A stretch of 64,000 bases of DNA from Anaeramoeba ignava (GCA_028826165.1 JAPDFW010000120.1:105208-169207), one strand, 5' to 3'; shown: positions 47,410-59,800, counted from the first letter of the stretch. Translations and numbers: made by a program. Notes: generated from the letters alone by a model not told the origin.

Positions 47410-48468
47410 TCATTTTTGTCTTCTTGATTGATGAAGTTGATTATCAAAAGGTGAAGAATTTTTATGTTTTCTTTCATGTTTTCTTTCATGTTTTCTTGAA
47501 TGATAATTATGATAATTATGATAATTATGATGATTTCTTGAATGATGTTTATTTTTGTGATTTTCAATTTTTTCTTTTATATTTTCATTTTTAATTAGAT
47601 TTGAAATATTTTTTGTTTGTATTTCTTTTTCTTTTTCTTTTTCTTTTTCTTTTTCTTTATCTTTTTCTTTTTCTATTAATTCCTTTAATTGTTCTCTTTC
47701 ATTTATTTCAATTTTTTCACGTTTTTTTTGTAATTCTTGTTGAATTCTATCGTGTTCATCCTTTTATAATTTTAATTTTAATTTTAATTTTAATTTTAAT
47801 TTTAATTTTAATTTTGATTTTAAAATGAATTTTAATTTTAATTTTAATTTTAATTTTAATTTTAATTTTAATTTTAAAATGAATTTTAATTTTAAAATGA
47901 ATTTTAATTTTAAATTTTAATTTTAAAATAAATTTTAATTTTGATTTTAAAATGAAATTTGATTTTAAAATTTTAAATCACTTTTTGTTGTTTAATTTCA
48001 AGCTTTGTTTGATTAAGTAAAGAAGAAGGAATTCCACCGACACTATTTTGAGCATCAAGAAGCATTTTCCAGAGTTCTTTCATAAACTGGCCAGTATCTC
48101 TATCCATAAAGCCAGTAAGTTGAACTTGCATTTGTTTTGGATCAGGAAATCGCGTTTCTTCAAGAAGCGCAATTGCAAATTCAGCTAAAACTTCATCTTC
48201 AATTACTAAATCATATATTTTCTGTGTGATCCATGGAATCACACTTTCTAATTTGATTTTTTTCATGTCTACTTGCTTATTAAATATTTTCGGAAATTTT
48301 ATTGTTTCTATTAATTTTTTATCTTTATTTGTAAATCTTCCATCTTGTTCAAAAGAAGTTCCCTTTTATTTTGTTTTGATTTGTGTTTTTAATCCAAATT
48401 TATATTTTATTTTTTTCATTTGAAAATTTTTAATTGGAAAAAAAATTTACTCTAAAAGAATCACTCAT
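47410..48468 (-). CDS. SRRM1: SRRM1/SRm160-like PWI-domain splicing protein
   Basis: Three exons, all phase 0: 48468-48451 (18 nt, MSDSFR), 48362-47982 and 47760-47410; 249 residues. The N-terminus MSDSFR-GTSFEQDGRF-TNKDKK parallels the SRRM1 pattern of a short FRGTS...EQD...RF leader. The PWI domain spans ~40-115 (SVIPWITQKIYDLVIEDEV, MQVQLTGFMDRDTGQFMKEL, GIPSSLLNQTKLEIKQQK). PWI domains bind nucleic acid in splicing and exon-junction complexes. The C-terminus has a KE-rich helix, then His/Asn/Tyr and KHER repeats in place of the long RS region of animal SRRM1. Intron 2 (47761-47981) is AATTTT array. The gene is convergent with the CLU gene, about 185 bp apart. Confidence 0.85.
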
Positions 48469-48744
48469 AATTTAAAAAAAGAAAAAGAAAAAAATGAAAA
48501 AAAAAAATGGAAAAAAAAAACTTTTTTTTAATTTGAAATTTTTTCATTTTTAATAAATAAAACTCTTAAGTTCTTTTCATTTCTTTTCAAAATAATAATT
48601 TTTTAAAAAAATCTATCAAAAAAATTAATTAAAAAAAAAAATTTTTTTATTTCTTTTTTTTTTTTCATTTTTTTTTTTGTGTTATTTTTTTTGACTTTTT
48701 TTCTTTTAAATATTTTATTTTTTTGGATAATTCAATTTATAAAA

Positions 48745-51652
48745 ATGAATGAAAACGAATCAAATAAATCAAATTTAACATCTGACAGTAGCATTTACAG
48801 TTCTGAAAAAGAAAAAGGAAAAAGAAAAGAAATTGAAAAAGAAACTGATGATGAAAAACAAAAAGAAAGAAAAAAAGGATTTGAAACTGAAACTGAAACT
48901 GATGATGAAATTCAAAAAGAAAGAGAGAAAGAAAAAATTGCAAAAAAACAAAAAACTGAAGAACTTTTAAAGAAATATAAACCTCGTCCTGGTTTTCTTG
49001 GTAATTTAAATGAAAAACAAGAAGAAGTAAAAAATTTTTTTATTTAAATTTAAATTAAAAAAAAAAATTGATCAATAAAAATTTAATTATAAAAACCAAT
49101 TATAAATATAAATATAAATATAAATATAAAATAAATATAAATAAATATAAATATAAATATAAATATAAATATAAATATAAATATAAATATAAATATAAAT
49201 ATAAATATAAATATAAATATAAATATAATTATAAATATAAATATAAATATAAATATAAATATAAATATAAATATAAATATAAATATAAATATAAATATAA
49301 ATATAAATATAAAATATAAATATAAATATAAAATATAATTATAAATATAAAATATAAATATAAATATAAATATAAATATATAAATATAAATATAAATATA
49401 TAAATATAAATATAAATATAAATATAAATATAAATATAAATATAAATAAATATAAATATAAATATAAATATAAATAAAATAAATATAAAATATAAATATA
49501 AATATAAATAAATATAAATATAAATATAAAAAAAATATAAATATAAATATAAAATATAAATATAAATATAAATATAAAATATAAATATAAATATAAATAT
49601 AAATATAAATATAAATATAAATATAAATATAAATATAAATATAAATATAAATATAAATATAAATATAAATATAAATATAAATCTAAATATAAATATAAAA
49701 TATAAATAAAATCTAAATAAATATAAATATAAATATAAATTATAAATATAAATTCAGGCATTAAAACAATTAAGAAAAAGTAGAAGATGTTTACCTGTGT
49801 TTCAAGGAGATTATAAAGAACAAGAAATGATTCATATTTATTACGTTATCTTGAGCTCAATTTGATTTAGAAAAAGCAAAATTTTCATAGAAATGAAATT
49901 AAATGGAAACAGAAAAACCAAATTAATTACAAAAGAATCAGTTCTTGAAAATTTAAACATTTATAATTCTGGGTTGATAAATAAAATATAGACCTGTTTT
50001 TAATTATAAAAATAGCTAGACACAAAAACAGAACTACAAGTGAAGAAATGATTAATTTGATGATTTATGTTATAAAAATGCAATTAGCAAATATAATTAT
50101 ATTTAATATTAAAAATAAATTAAATATTCAATATTTAATTCAATATTCAATTTATTCAATATTTAATTCAATAAATATATTTAATTATATTCAAAAATAT
50201 TCAAATTTAATTCAATAAATTTAATTCAATAAATTCAATTCAATTCAATATTCAATATTTTAAAAACAATTCAAAAAACTTAAAAATTCAAGATGTTTTA
50301 CCTGTTCAATGCCAATTAAAGGAGATTATAAAATAAGAACAAGAAACTGATTCATATTTATTTATTACGTTATCTTCAAGAGGATTCAATTTGATTTAGA
50401 AAAAGCAGAAATTTTCATATTTAAGAATTCAAATGAAATTAAATGGAATATTCAGAAAAATTCAAATTAATTTCAAAAAGAATCAGTTCTTGAAGAATTT
50501 AAAACAATGAAATTTTTTCATTATAATTTGAGTTGATAAAAGATTCGATATTTGATATTTAATTTTTGGTTTTATTGAATTTGAATTTCCGTATTAGACA
50601 ATATTTAACAAAAACAGAATTACAAGTGAAGAAATGATTAATATTTGTTTATTGATTTATGTTACTTTATTATTGAAAATTCAATTATTAATTAATATTT
50701 AATTTTGTTAAATTCAATATTCAATTCAATTTAATATTCAATTCTATATTCAATTCAATTCAATTCAATTCAATTCAATATTTAATTCAATTCAATTCAA
50801 TTCAATTTAATTCAATATTTAATTCAATATTCAATATTTAATTCAATTCAATATTCAATTCAATATTTAATTCAATATTTAATTCAATATTCAATTCAAT
50901 ATTCAATATTCAATTCAATTCAATTCAATTCAATTCAATTCAATTCAATATTTAATTCAATTCAATTCAATTCAATTCAATTCAATATTCAAATTTCTTT
51001 ATAAATTTAATTCAAATTTCTTTCTTAGAATGGAATATCCTATTGAAAATGTAACAATCATTTTTAATGTTAAAAATATGGGATGGTCAAATTTTGATTA
51101 TTCTGGTTCCAAAGAAGGTGCTTTCATTTTAATGAATTATTATGTTGAAAGACTTGGAAAATTATTTTTCATTAATATGGGTTGGATTTTTTCAACTTTG
51201 TATAAAATTGGGAAATCATGGATTGATCCAGAAACTCAAACAAAAGTAAATTCTTAAAAAAAAATTCTTAAAAAAAAATTCTTAAAAAAAAATTCTTAAA
51301 AAAATTCTTAAAAAAAAATTCTTAATTTTGCTTTTTTTAGTTTTTTTTCTTGAAATCAAATTTTCTTGATACTTTAAAACAATATATTGATGAAGATTCT
51401 ATTCCTAAATCTCTTGGTGGAAAATTCCCAGATCCAAAACCAATTCCAAAAAAGAAAAAAACAAAAAAACAACTTCAAGAAGAAAAAGAAAAAAAAGAAA
51501 AAGAAAAGAAAGAAAAAGAAAAGAAAGAAAAAGAAGAAAAAGTAAATACAAATCAGAAATCAAAAAGTTTTTCTTCAGATAAAGATAATAAACATGATTC
51601 TGATGATGATTCTGATGATTTCGAAAGTATGCAAAGTGATGATGAAAAATAA
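48745..51652 (+). CDS. Sec14-like CRAL-TRIO lipid-transfer protein (middle exons broken)
   Basis: Exon 1 (48745-49026) encodes a KE-rich N-terminus and PGFLGNLNEKQEE. It splices in phase 0 over the AAATAT array to 49758 (ALKQLRKS), together resembling the CRAL-TRIO N-terminal helices. A LLRYL...FDLEKA motif appears twice, near 49,850 and 50,370, both out of frame. The lipid-binding core is clear from 51030: NVTIIFNVKNMGWSNFDYSG, YYVERLGKLFFINMGWIFST and SWIDPETQTKV. After a small intron from about 51247 to the AG at 51339-51340 it ends with YIDEDSIPKSLGGKFPDP and a K/E then S/D-rich tail. Sec14 proteins exchange phosphatidylinositol and other lipids. The 49,800-51,000 segment contains indels and AATTC repeats, so the complete reading frame cannot be stated. 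Confidence 0.65.
49050..49750 (+). repeat. AAATAT hexamer array in the first intron of the Sec14-like gene
   Basis: (AAATAT)n array, nearly pure for 700 bp, between donor GTAAAA (49027) and acceptor CAG (49757). Both the KY repeat ORF (+) and the LY repeat ORF (-) here are artefacts. Confidence 0.9.
50085..51015 (+). repeat. AATTC-rich repeats flanking a duplicated Sec14 exon segment
   Basis: Two stretches (50,085-50,280 and 50,690-51,010) built from AATTC, AATATTC and ATTTAATTC words. They flank the second copy of the CRAL-TRIO N-terminal segment (50,285-50,690). No other gene seen. Confidence 0.7.
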
Positions 51653-52219
51653 AAATAAGATTTTAAGAAAAAATGATTGAATCAAATTTTTTAAAAAGAA
51701 AAAAATTTAAGTTTAAAAGAAAAAGCAATTTAAAATTTTTTTTTTTTTTAGATTCATTTCAATTTCATTTCAATTCCAAAATCAATTCCATTTTTTTTTT
51801 GCTTTTTTTTATTTCATCAATCCAAATTAAAGAAAAAATTAAAAAGAAAAAGATTTTAATTTAAATGTTGAAGAAGAAATTTTTTTTAAATTTTGATTTT
51901 TTTGATTTTAATTTTTTTGATTTTAAATTTGATTTTAATTTTGATTTTTATTTTGATTTTGATTTTAATTTTGATTTTAAATTTGATTTTGATTTTAAAT
52001 TTGATTTTTGATTTTAATTTTTTTGATTTAATTTTGATTTTAATTTTTTTAATTTTAAATTTGATTTTAATTTTGATTTTTAATTTTTGATTTGATTTTG
52101 ATTTAATTTTGATTTTGAATTTTTAATTTTGATTTGATTTTAAATTGATTTTAATTTTGATTTTGATTTTAAATTGATTTTGATTTTGATTTTAAATTGA
52201 TTTTGATTTTGATTTTGAT
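51653..52219. repeat. Poly-A/T and TTTTGATTTTAA repeats between convergent genes
   Basis: 3' flank of the Sec14-like gene, then from about 51,880 TTTTGATTTTAATTT-type repeats up to the stop of the p101-like gene. No gene seen; polyadenylation signals for both genes should lie here but cannot be singled out in such AT-rich DNA. Confidence 0.6.
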
Positions 52220-55200
52220 TCAAATAGCAAAAGGAACAAAAACAGCAACAGTAAAAGAAAGAGGATTATTGTTTAAATCTTTAAGAGGAGAAATTCTAAT
52301 TTTAGAAAAAGGACCAAGAGAAGTATGGTCAACAGAAATAGAAAAAGGTTTTTGAGATTCAATTTCCAACTGACTAATATGAAGGGGAACAATAACATTG
52401 ATATCCCTATCATGTTTTTTTGCTTTTGAAATTCTTTTATCTTGTTCACTAGTGACCAAATAGCATTCCAAAGAGCGGTTAAAAGGGCAAGCAACATAAC
52501 CAGATTCAGCAGAAGAGGGGATATTTTTGACAATAACGGAATAGTAAGTTCCTTGAGAAGTGGGGGATACTTTATAAGGAATTCCGTCAGGATTGATGTC
52601 GATCCATTTGAGAGATAAATCAAGATAAGTGATCCTATTCCGCGTGTCTTTGGGGGCAAGAACATGGACGTTTTGAATAAATGGAATTGTGATATCTGGA
52701 GCTGTTTCCACATTGGGACGCGGCGGTTTTTTCCAGCATTCGCATGTGTAAATGGTTATTTCTAAGTATTGATGAGCATTGCGGAAATATCCTTCTATTG
52801 TTTCAAAAAGAAGATCTCCTTGTGTCGGGTTTTCAAATGTGGATTTTGTTGTTTTTCCTTTTTCGGGAAGTGATAATCCAGGTAAAACCCCTTTTTCTTG
52901 GATGTTCATCGTCAGAATGTTTGATGTTTGTGCGCCGATATTCGGTTCTTCTGTTAGTGAAGGAATTAGTTTAAATGGTATTTGACTCCTTAAATTTACG
53001 TTTCTATGATATATTCCATCATATACTGATAAATATCTAGAAACTCGACAATCTTCACCAATTGGAACTAAATAGAAAATAAATTGTATTTTTCAATTTC
53101 AAGAGTTTTATCAAGTTAAACTTTTGCAGAATATTTTAATTTTAAATATTATAAATTTTAATAAATATTAATTTTAATAAATATTAATTTTAATTTTAAT
53201 AATAAATTTAATTTTAAAAAGGATATTTGTTTTTTCCATAAATCCATTTTTAGATAATTTTAGACACGCATAAGTAATCAAAATTTGTTGAATTGTTCCA
53301 TCATTTCCTGCAATACAAATTTTAAGTGTTGGACTTCATTGTTTTTTTTTTGTTTTAAAAAAATCAATCATAAATATATTTAAATTCTTAAAAAATTAAA
53401 ATTATTTCCTACTTAAAATTTGGAATATCTTTATATTGAGCTTCAATATTAGTAAGTTCTTTTTCAAATTCTTGAGTAAAAGGTAATTTAGGAAACATAT
53501 GTGGCTTAGCAGTAAAATTTGAAATTGATCCTTGTGGAGGAATAATAAAATGATTAATAGAAAGTGGACCCAATCTATTAAATATTTTAGTTTGAATTTT
53601 AGAGTTTAAAGAAATTTTGTTTTAAAAATTGCTTTTTCTTGTTTATAATTTTCCAACCTTGGAATTGGTACTTCTTCAGTCCAATATTCATCTTTCATAA
53701 TTGACTTTTTTTCAAATTTTTTTGTTGATAAAGACACCCTGAATTCTTTTTTAATTTTACTTAATAATGGCATAAATCTGTTATTTAAAATTTCTGTTCT
53801 TTGTTCTGCTGATTTTTTTTGTGTCATTTTGACAACTTCATTAACAGTATTCATAACAACTGAGAAATAATAATCAATTTCACTTGAATCAATGCATTGC
53901 TCAAGAGAATGTAAATGTGGAATATTTCCAAATGAACTCAGTAAAGTGTCTAAAATTTTCATTTTGAGTTTTTTCATTTTAAATTTTTTCATTTTAAATT
54001 TTTTCATTTAATTTAATAAACTACGTTTTAATAAATGAATTTTCATGATCTCTTCTGGAATATCTTCTGAAATTCTTGTTCCAAGAACAGATGAAAATAT
54101 TAATCCTTTTGGGAATGAAACATCAATAAAAAGATAATGAAAAGTTAAACAATCCAAATTTTCTTTTGCTATTTCTGGATTTTCTTCCACAAATCTTTGC
54201 CTTAAAAGTTGTCCAGGAACTTTTAATTCTTCTTCAATTATTCCAAGTGTTTCCTAAAATAAAAATAATTTTTTTTTCAATTTGATTTAAATTCAAAAAT
54301 TCCTTTGTTTTTTTGCTTGGAATTTACTTGAGCGAATGTTCCATATGGATTGGGTGATAAAAGTAAATTTCTTAATACTTTTCTGTATGATTTTAGCAGT
54401 TCTCGATTTGTTATTGGATACTGATATATCATTTTGTTTTTGTTTTTGTTTTTTTTTGATAAATAATAATAAAATATTAAATTTTCTTTTTTCTTTTGAA
54501 GTAAATTTTCTAAAATAAATCATACAATTGCAATTAATGATTGAAGAAGCCACAATGTTGCTAATAATTTTGAATTTTCTTTGTATACTTTAAGGAAAAA
54601 AAGTAAAGTATCATAAATTGTATCAACATATTTTCCCGAATATAATAACTTGCGAATATAAAGGTAAATCAATCCATAAGAATCTGTTTTAAATAATGCA
54701 TTTTAATTTAATTTTTAAATAATAAATTTTAATTGAATTTTTAAATAATAAATTTTAATTTAATTTTTAAATAATAAATTTTAATTTAAGTTTTAAATAA
54801 TAAATTTTAATTTAAGTTTTAAATAATAAATTTTAATTTAATTTTTAAATAATAAATTTTAATTTAATTTTTAAATAATAAATTTTAATTTAATTTTTAA
54901 ATAATAAATTTTAATTGAATTTTTAAATAATAAATTTTAATTGAATTTTTAAATAATAAATTTTAATTGAAATATTCTACATTCTTCAATTGGAAGATTT
55001 GGTGGAATTTTAGGAAATCCAATAATTCCTGTATAATTTTGAACAGATACACAAAGATCAAGAAAACGAATTAATGATTGTTTTGATTCTCGATAAGGTG
55101 GTGAAAGAAATTGAATTAGTTCAGTTTTAATATTTTTAGTTCCACATATTGGATCTGTAGTACAAAGTGTTTGTGTTTTTCCAGGTAATAAATCAATATT

Positions 55201-56413
55201 ACATTTCCAGATCTTGTAAATATTATCCAAATGTTCAACATTTTCAAAGGAATAAAATAATGCAAGATAAAATGCAGTTAAAGCAATCCTATCACTTAAA
55301 TTTTCTTTTTAATTTTCAAAATTTTAATTTTAATTTTCAAATTTTAATTTTATAATTTAATTTTATAATTTGATTTTATAAATTGAATTTTAATTTAATT
55401 TTAATTTAATTTTAATTTTAATTTTAATTTTAATTTAATTTTAATTTAATAAATGAATTTTAATTTAATTTTAATTTTATAAATGAATTTTAATTTTATA
55501 ATTGAATTTTGATATTAATTGAATTTTAATTTTATAATTTAATTTAATTTTAATTTTAATTTAATTTTAATTTTAATTTTATAAATTAATTTTAATTTTA
55601 TAATTTAATTTTAATTTTATAATTTTAATTTTATTTTAATTTTATAATTTAATTTTTAATTTTAATTTTATAAATTGATTTTATAAATTGAATTTTAATT
55701 TTATAAATTGATTTTATAATTTAAATTCTAATTTTAATTTTAATTTAATTTAATTTTATAAATGAATTTTAATTTTAATTTTAATTTAATTTTATAAATG
55801 AATTTTAATTTAATTTTAATTTTATAATTTTAATTTTATATTGAAATGCTTTTTACTCACCAAAAAAAGGTTGATTTTTAACAGATCCTTTCATAGTATA
55901 AGAACCCTTTAAACCAAGATAACGATTAAAAATTTCATTTAAATCAATTTGATTAACCAAAAAAGACTGATTTGATTTTATTTGAGAATCAAAACTAATA
56001 TTCTTTTTTTGAATTTTATCCTTTTTATCTTTCTTATCTTTTTTTTGAGGTTCAATTTCTTGAGAAACATCAACAACTTCATTAATAGAATCTTTAATTC
56101 CATTGATAACATGAACTAAAGTTTCTTTATATTTTAAATCTTCAAATTGTTTTTTTGAATCTGAAGATAATTTTTGAACTTTTGTAATTAAATCTGCCAT
56201 TGAAGTCACTATATTTGTTTGTCCTGCTTCAATAAATAATAATTTCATTAATAAAATCCCTAAAAATCCTCCTGCAAATTCTGGGTTTCCTAAATTTGTC
56301 CAAAATGTTAAAAAATTTTGAAGTGTGATTTTTTGTGTTGAATTGATTGATAATTGATCGTTGATTATGTTTTTGTGTTGTTCATCAACTCCTAAATATT
56401 TATCTAAAGACAT
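52220..56413 (-). CDS. PI3K-gamma adaptor p101-like protein (PIK3R5/PIK3R6 family)
   Basis: Nine exons: 56413-55857, 55294-54981, 54683-54526, 54420-54328, 54253-54025, 53949 to about 53413 (frame slip near 53,620), 53333 to about 53,240 and 53067-52220. The span 53949-53413 may be one or two exons. Phases agree at the first five junctions. Similarity to p101 is collinear: PYGTFAQETLGIIEEELKVP parallels the PY...ELKAPG region; TEEVPIPRLENY parallels IPIPVARCY; TLKICIAGNDG, VPIGED and SRYLSVYDGIYHRNV parallel the VVFGSD / YVPV / SHYLGMLDPWYERNV segment that includes catalytic-subunit contacts; RISKAKKH, then QLEIESQKPFSISVD, parallels the C-terminal Gbetagamma-binding region. p101/p84 recruit class IB PI3K to membranes downstream of G-protein receptors. 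Recognition is from memory of the family. The junction between 53,240 and 53,067 has no clear donor. Confidence 0.6.
54715..54968 (-). repeat. 26-bp tandem array in intron 2 of the p101-like gene
   Basis: About nine near-perfect copies of a 26-bp unit (AATAAATTTTAATTTAATTT followed by TTAAAT), with a T/G variant in the centre. It occupies the intron 54684-54980. Confidence 0.85.
55312..55845 (-). repeat. AATTTTAATTTTA-type array in intron 1 of the p101-like gene
   Basis: Irregular AATTTTA / TTTATAATTT units with TAAATGAATTTTAA interruptions. They occupy the intron 55295-55856 between phase-2 splice sites. Confidence 0.8.
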
Positions 56414-56800
56414 TTCTTTTTGTTTTGATAAATGAAAAATGAAAAAAAAAAATGGAAAAAAAAATTAAAATTAAAATCAAAATTAAAATTTAAAACAAAA
56501 TTAAAATTAAAATTAAAATCAAAATTAAAATTAAAATCAAAATTAAAAATTAAAATTAAAATTAAAATTAAAATCAAAATCAAAATCAATATTAAAATTA
56601 AAATCAAAATTAAAATTAAAATCAAAATCAAAAACAAAAATCAAAATTAAAATCAAAATTAAAATTAAAATCAAAATTAATTCATAAACAAGAACGTCAT
56701 TTGTTATTGTTATTTGATTATTTTTTTATTTTTTTATTTTTTCATTTTTTTATTTTTTCATTTTTTTATTTTTTTCATTTTTTTCATTTTTTTTTTCATA
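56414..56800. promoter_or_regulatory. Divergent intergenic region between p101-like gene and BRF1
   Basis: 387 bp. AAAATT/AAAATC array at 56,460-56,680, a short non-repetitive stretch (TTCATAAACAAGAACGTCAT at about 56,680), then a long T-rich leader with many TTTTTCATTTTT words ending at the BRF1 ATG. It should contain both promoters; no defined box recognised. Confidence 0.4.
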
Positions 56801-59800
56801 ATGGATCTTTATACAAAATGTCCACGTTGTGGAAATGAAGTTTTAGATGAAGCAAATAATACAATTTATTGTCTTGAATGTGGTTTTGTATGTTTTGCTA
56901 TTTAAAATTAAATTAAATTAAATTAAAATTAAATTAAATTAAATTAAATTAAAAAATAAGATTTTGGAAGAAAGTACAATTGTTTCTGAATTAACTTATG
57001 TCAGTGATAAAGACGGTAAACAATCTGTTGATGGACAATTTGTTTCTAATTCAGGTATTTTTTATTCTTAATTTTTTTATTTTTTTAATTTAAATTTTTT
57101 TTAATTTTTTTTTAAAGGAATTGTTATTGGTGATAATGGAATTACAATTTTAAATGCTGCACGTGAATTTGCTCTTCAAAATGGTAATATAAATTTAAAA
57201 TTAAAATTAAAATTAAAATCATAAATAAAATTAAAATTATATTTAAATTTAAATTTAAAATCAAAATTAAAATTAAAATTAAAATTAAAAATTAAAATTA
57301 AAATTAAAATTAAAATTAAAATTAAAATTAAAATTAAAATTAAAATTAAAATTAAAATTAAAATTAAAATTAAAATTAAAATTAAAATTAAAATTAAAAT
57401 TAAAATTAAAATTAAAATTAAAATTATAATTAAAATTAAAATTAAAATTAAAAGCAAGAAGAGAAATTATGAAACTTGCAGAAGATTTATCAATTAATGA
57501 AAGTTTTGCTGAACAAGCTGCACAAATTTATGCACTTGCTTCTGAAAAAGGATTTATTCGAGGAAGAAAATCAATTCATGTTTGTGCAGCTTGTCTTTAT
57601 GCAATTTGTAGAAAAAATGAAACAAGCCGTAAATTTTAAAATTAAAATAAAAATTAAAATTAAAATTGAAATTAAATTTAAAATCTAAATTCTGAATTAA
57701 ATTTAAAATTAAAATCTAAATTCTGAATTAAAATTAAAATTAAAATTAAAATTAAAATTAAAATTAAAAATTAAAATTAAAATTAAAATTAAAATTAAAA
57801 TTAAAATTAAAATTAAAATTAAAATTAAAATTAAAATTAAAATTAAAATTTAAATTAAAAATTAAAATAAAAATTAAAATTAAAATCAAAATCAAAATTA
57901 AAATTAAAATTAAAATTAAAATTAAAATTAAAATTAAAATTAAAATTAAAATTAAAATTAAAATTAAAATTAAAATTAAAATTAAAATTATAATTAAAAA
58001 AGATATGTTAATTGATTTCTCTGAAAAAGTGCAAACAAATGTTTATTATTTGGGTCATGTTTTTCTAAAACTTAGATCATTAATTCCATTAAGAGAAATT
58101 AAATTGGCAGATCCTTCATTATTTATTCAAAGATTTGCATCAAAATTAGATTTTGAAAAAAAAACTGTTCTTGTAGCAAATACAGCTCTTCAATTAGTTG
58201 CAAGAATGAAAAGAGATTGGCTTCAAATTGGAAGAAGACCAGCTGGAATTTGTGGAGCTGGTATTATTATTATTATTATTATTCTTATTTAAAATTTTAA
58301 TTCAATTTTTATTTAAAATTTTTATTTAAAATTTTTAATTTGTTTTTTAGCTCTTTTTATTGCTGCTAGAATTCATGGATTTAAAAGAACAACTAATGAA
58401 ATTACAAATGTTGTTGGTGTTGCTACAGATACAATTCGCAAAAGGTTAAAATTAATATTAAAATTATAATTCATTTTGAAAATTAAAATTAAAATTAAAA
58501 TCAAAATTAAAATTCATTTTGAAAATTAAAATTAAAATTAAAATTAAAATTAAAATTAAAATTAATATTAATATTAAAATTAAAATTAAAATTAAAATTA
58601 AAATTTATATTAAAATTAAAATAAAAATTAAAATTATAATTTAAAATTAAAATTTATATTAAAATCAAAATTAAAATTAAAATTAAAATTAAAATTAAAA
58701 TTAAAATTAAAATCAAAATTAAAATTAAAATTAAAATTAAAATTAAAATTAAAATTAAAATTAAAATTCATTTTGAAAATTAAAATTAAAATTAAAATTA
58801 AAATTAAAATTAAAATTCATTTTGAAAATTAAAATTAAAATTAAAATTAAAATTAAAATTAAAATTAAAATTAATATTAAAATTCATTTTGAAAATTAAA
58901 ATAGATTATCAGAATTTTGTCGTACAAATGCAGCAGATTTAACACTTGAAGAATTTAATAACATGGAATTCAAAACTTTTTTATCAATTCCGTCAAAAAA
59001 AAATACAGAACAATATCTTTGGAGTCAAACAAATTATGATAAAAAAATAACCCAAAAAAAATCCAAAATTCAAAATGAACCAGTTGAAGAACCAAAATAT
59101 TTACTTTTTGATAAAGAAATTCAACAAGAAATTGAAGAAATCTTACATAATGAGAATGCTTTAGATAATAAAGATTTTGAATTCGATCCACATAAAGGAT
59201 TTATTCTTAAAACAACAGAAATTCAAAAGAAAATTGTTAAAGAATTTGTTAAATCTCAAGAAGTTGAATATAAAAATACTATTGAAAAAACAAAAACAGA
59301 AAAAGAAAAAAATATTATTAAAGAAATTGAAGATCAAACAACTGAACAATTAATTATTAATTTTGGAGAAAATTTACCAAAAAATAGATTTAATAAAATG
59401 CATTATTTTGGAGATGAAGATGAAAATGAAGATGAAGATGAAGATGAAGATGAAGAAAATGAAAATGGAAATCTTGAAGATGAAATTGAAAATTTTATTG
59501 AAAATGAAAATGAAAATGAAAATGAAAATGAAAATGAAAAAGAAAATGAAAAAGAAAATCAAAATCAAAATGAAAATGAAAATGAAAATGAAAATGAAAA
59601 TGAAAATCAAATTGAAAATCAAAATCAAAATCAAAATGAAATTGAAAATCAAAATCAAAATCAAAATCAAATTGAAAATCAAATTGAAAATCAAATTGAA
59701 AAAAAAAAAGAAAATGTAAAAAAATTTTATGAAAATTTTGATGATATTGATGATAAAGAAATTGAACAATTTATTTTAACAGAAAAAGAATATGAATCAA

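Noticed and set aside
49068-49761. KYKY and LYLY low-complexity ORFs on both strands
   Set aside because: Both strands are open because the array is AAATAT; it lies between valid phase-0 splice sites.
52744-52985. Plus-strand ORFs over the last p101-like exon
   Set aside because: Shadow frames of the 848-nt minus-strand exon, which has family similarity.
52220-56413. PACS or TRRAP/PIKK assignment for the minus-strand gene
   Set aside because: KICIAGND and VPIGED recall PACS, and HFIIPPQG recalls PIKK pseudokinases, but only p101 explains the collinear ELKVPG, VPIPR, SRYLSVYD...RNV and C-terminal KKH...FSISVD segments together. The PACS alternative is kept as the refutation test.
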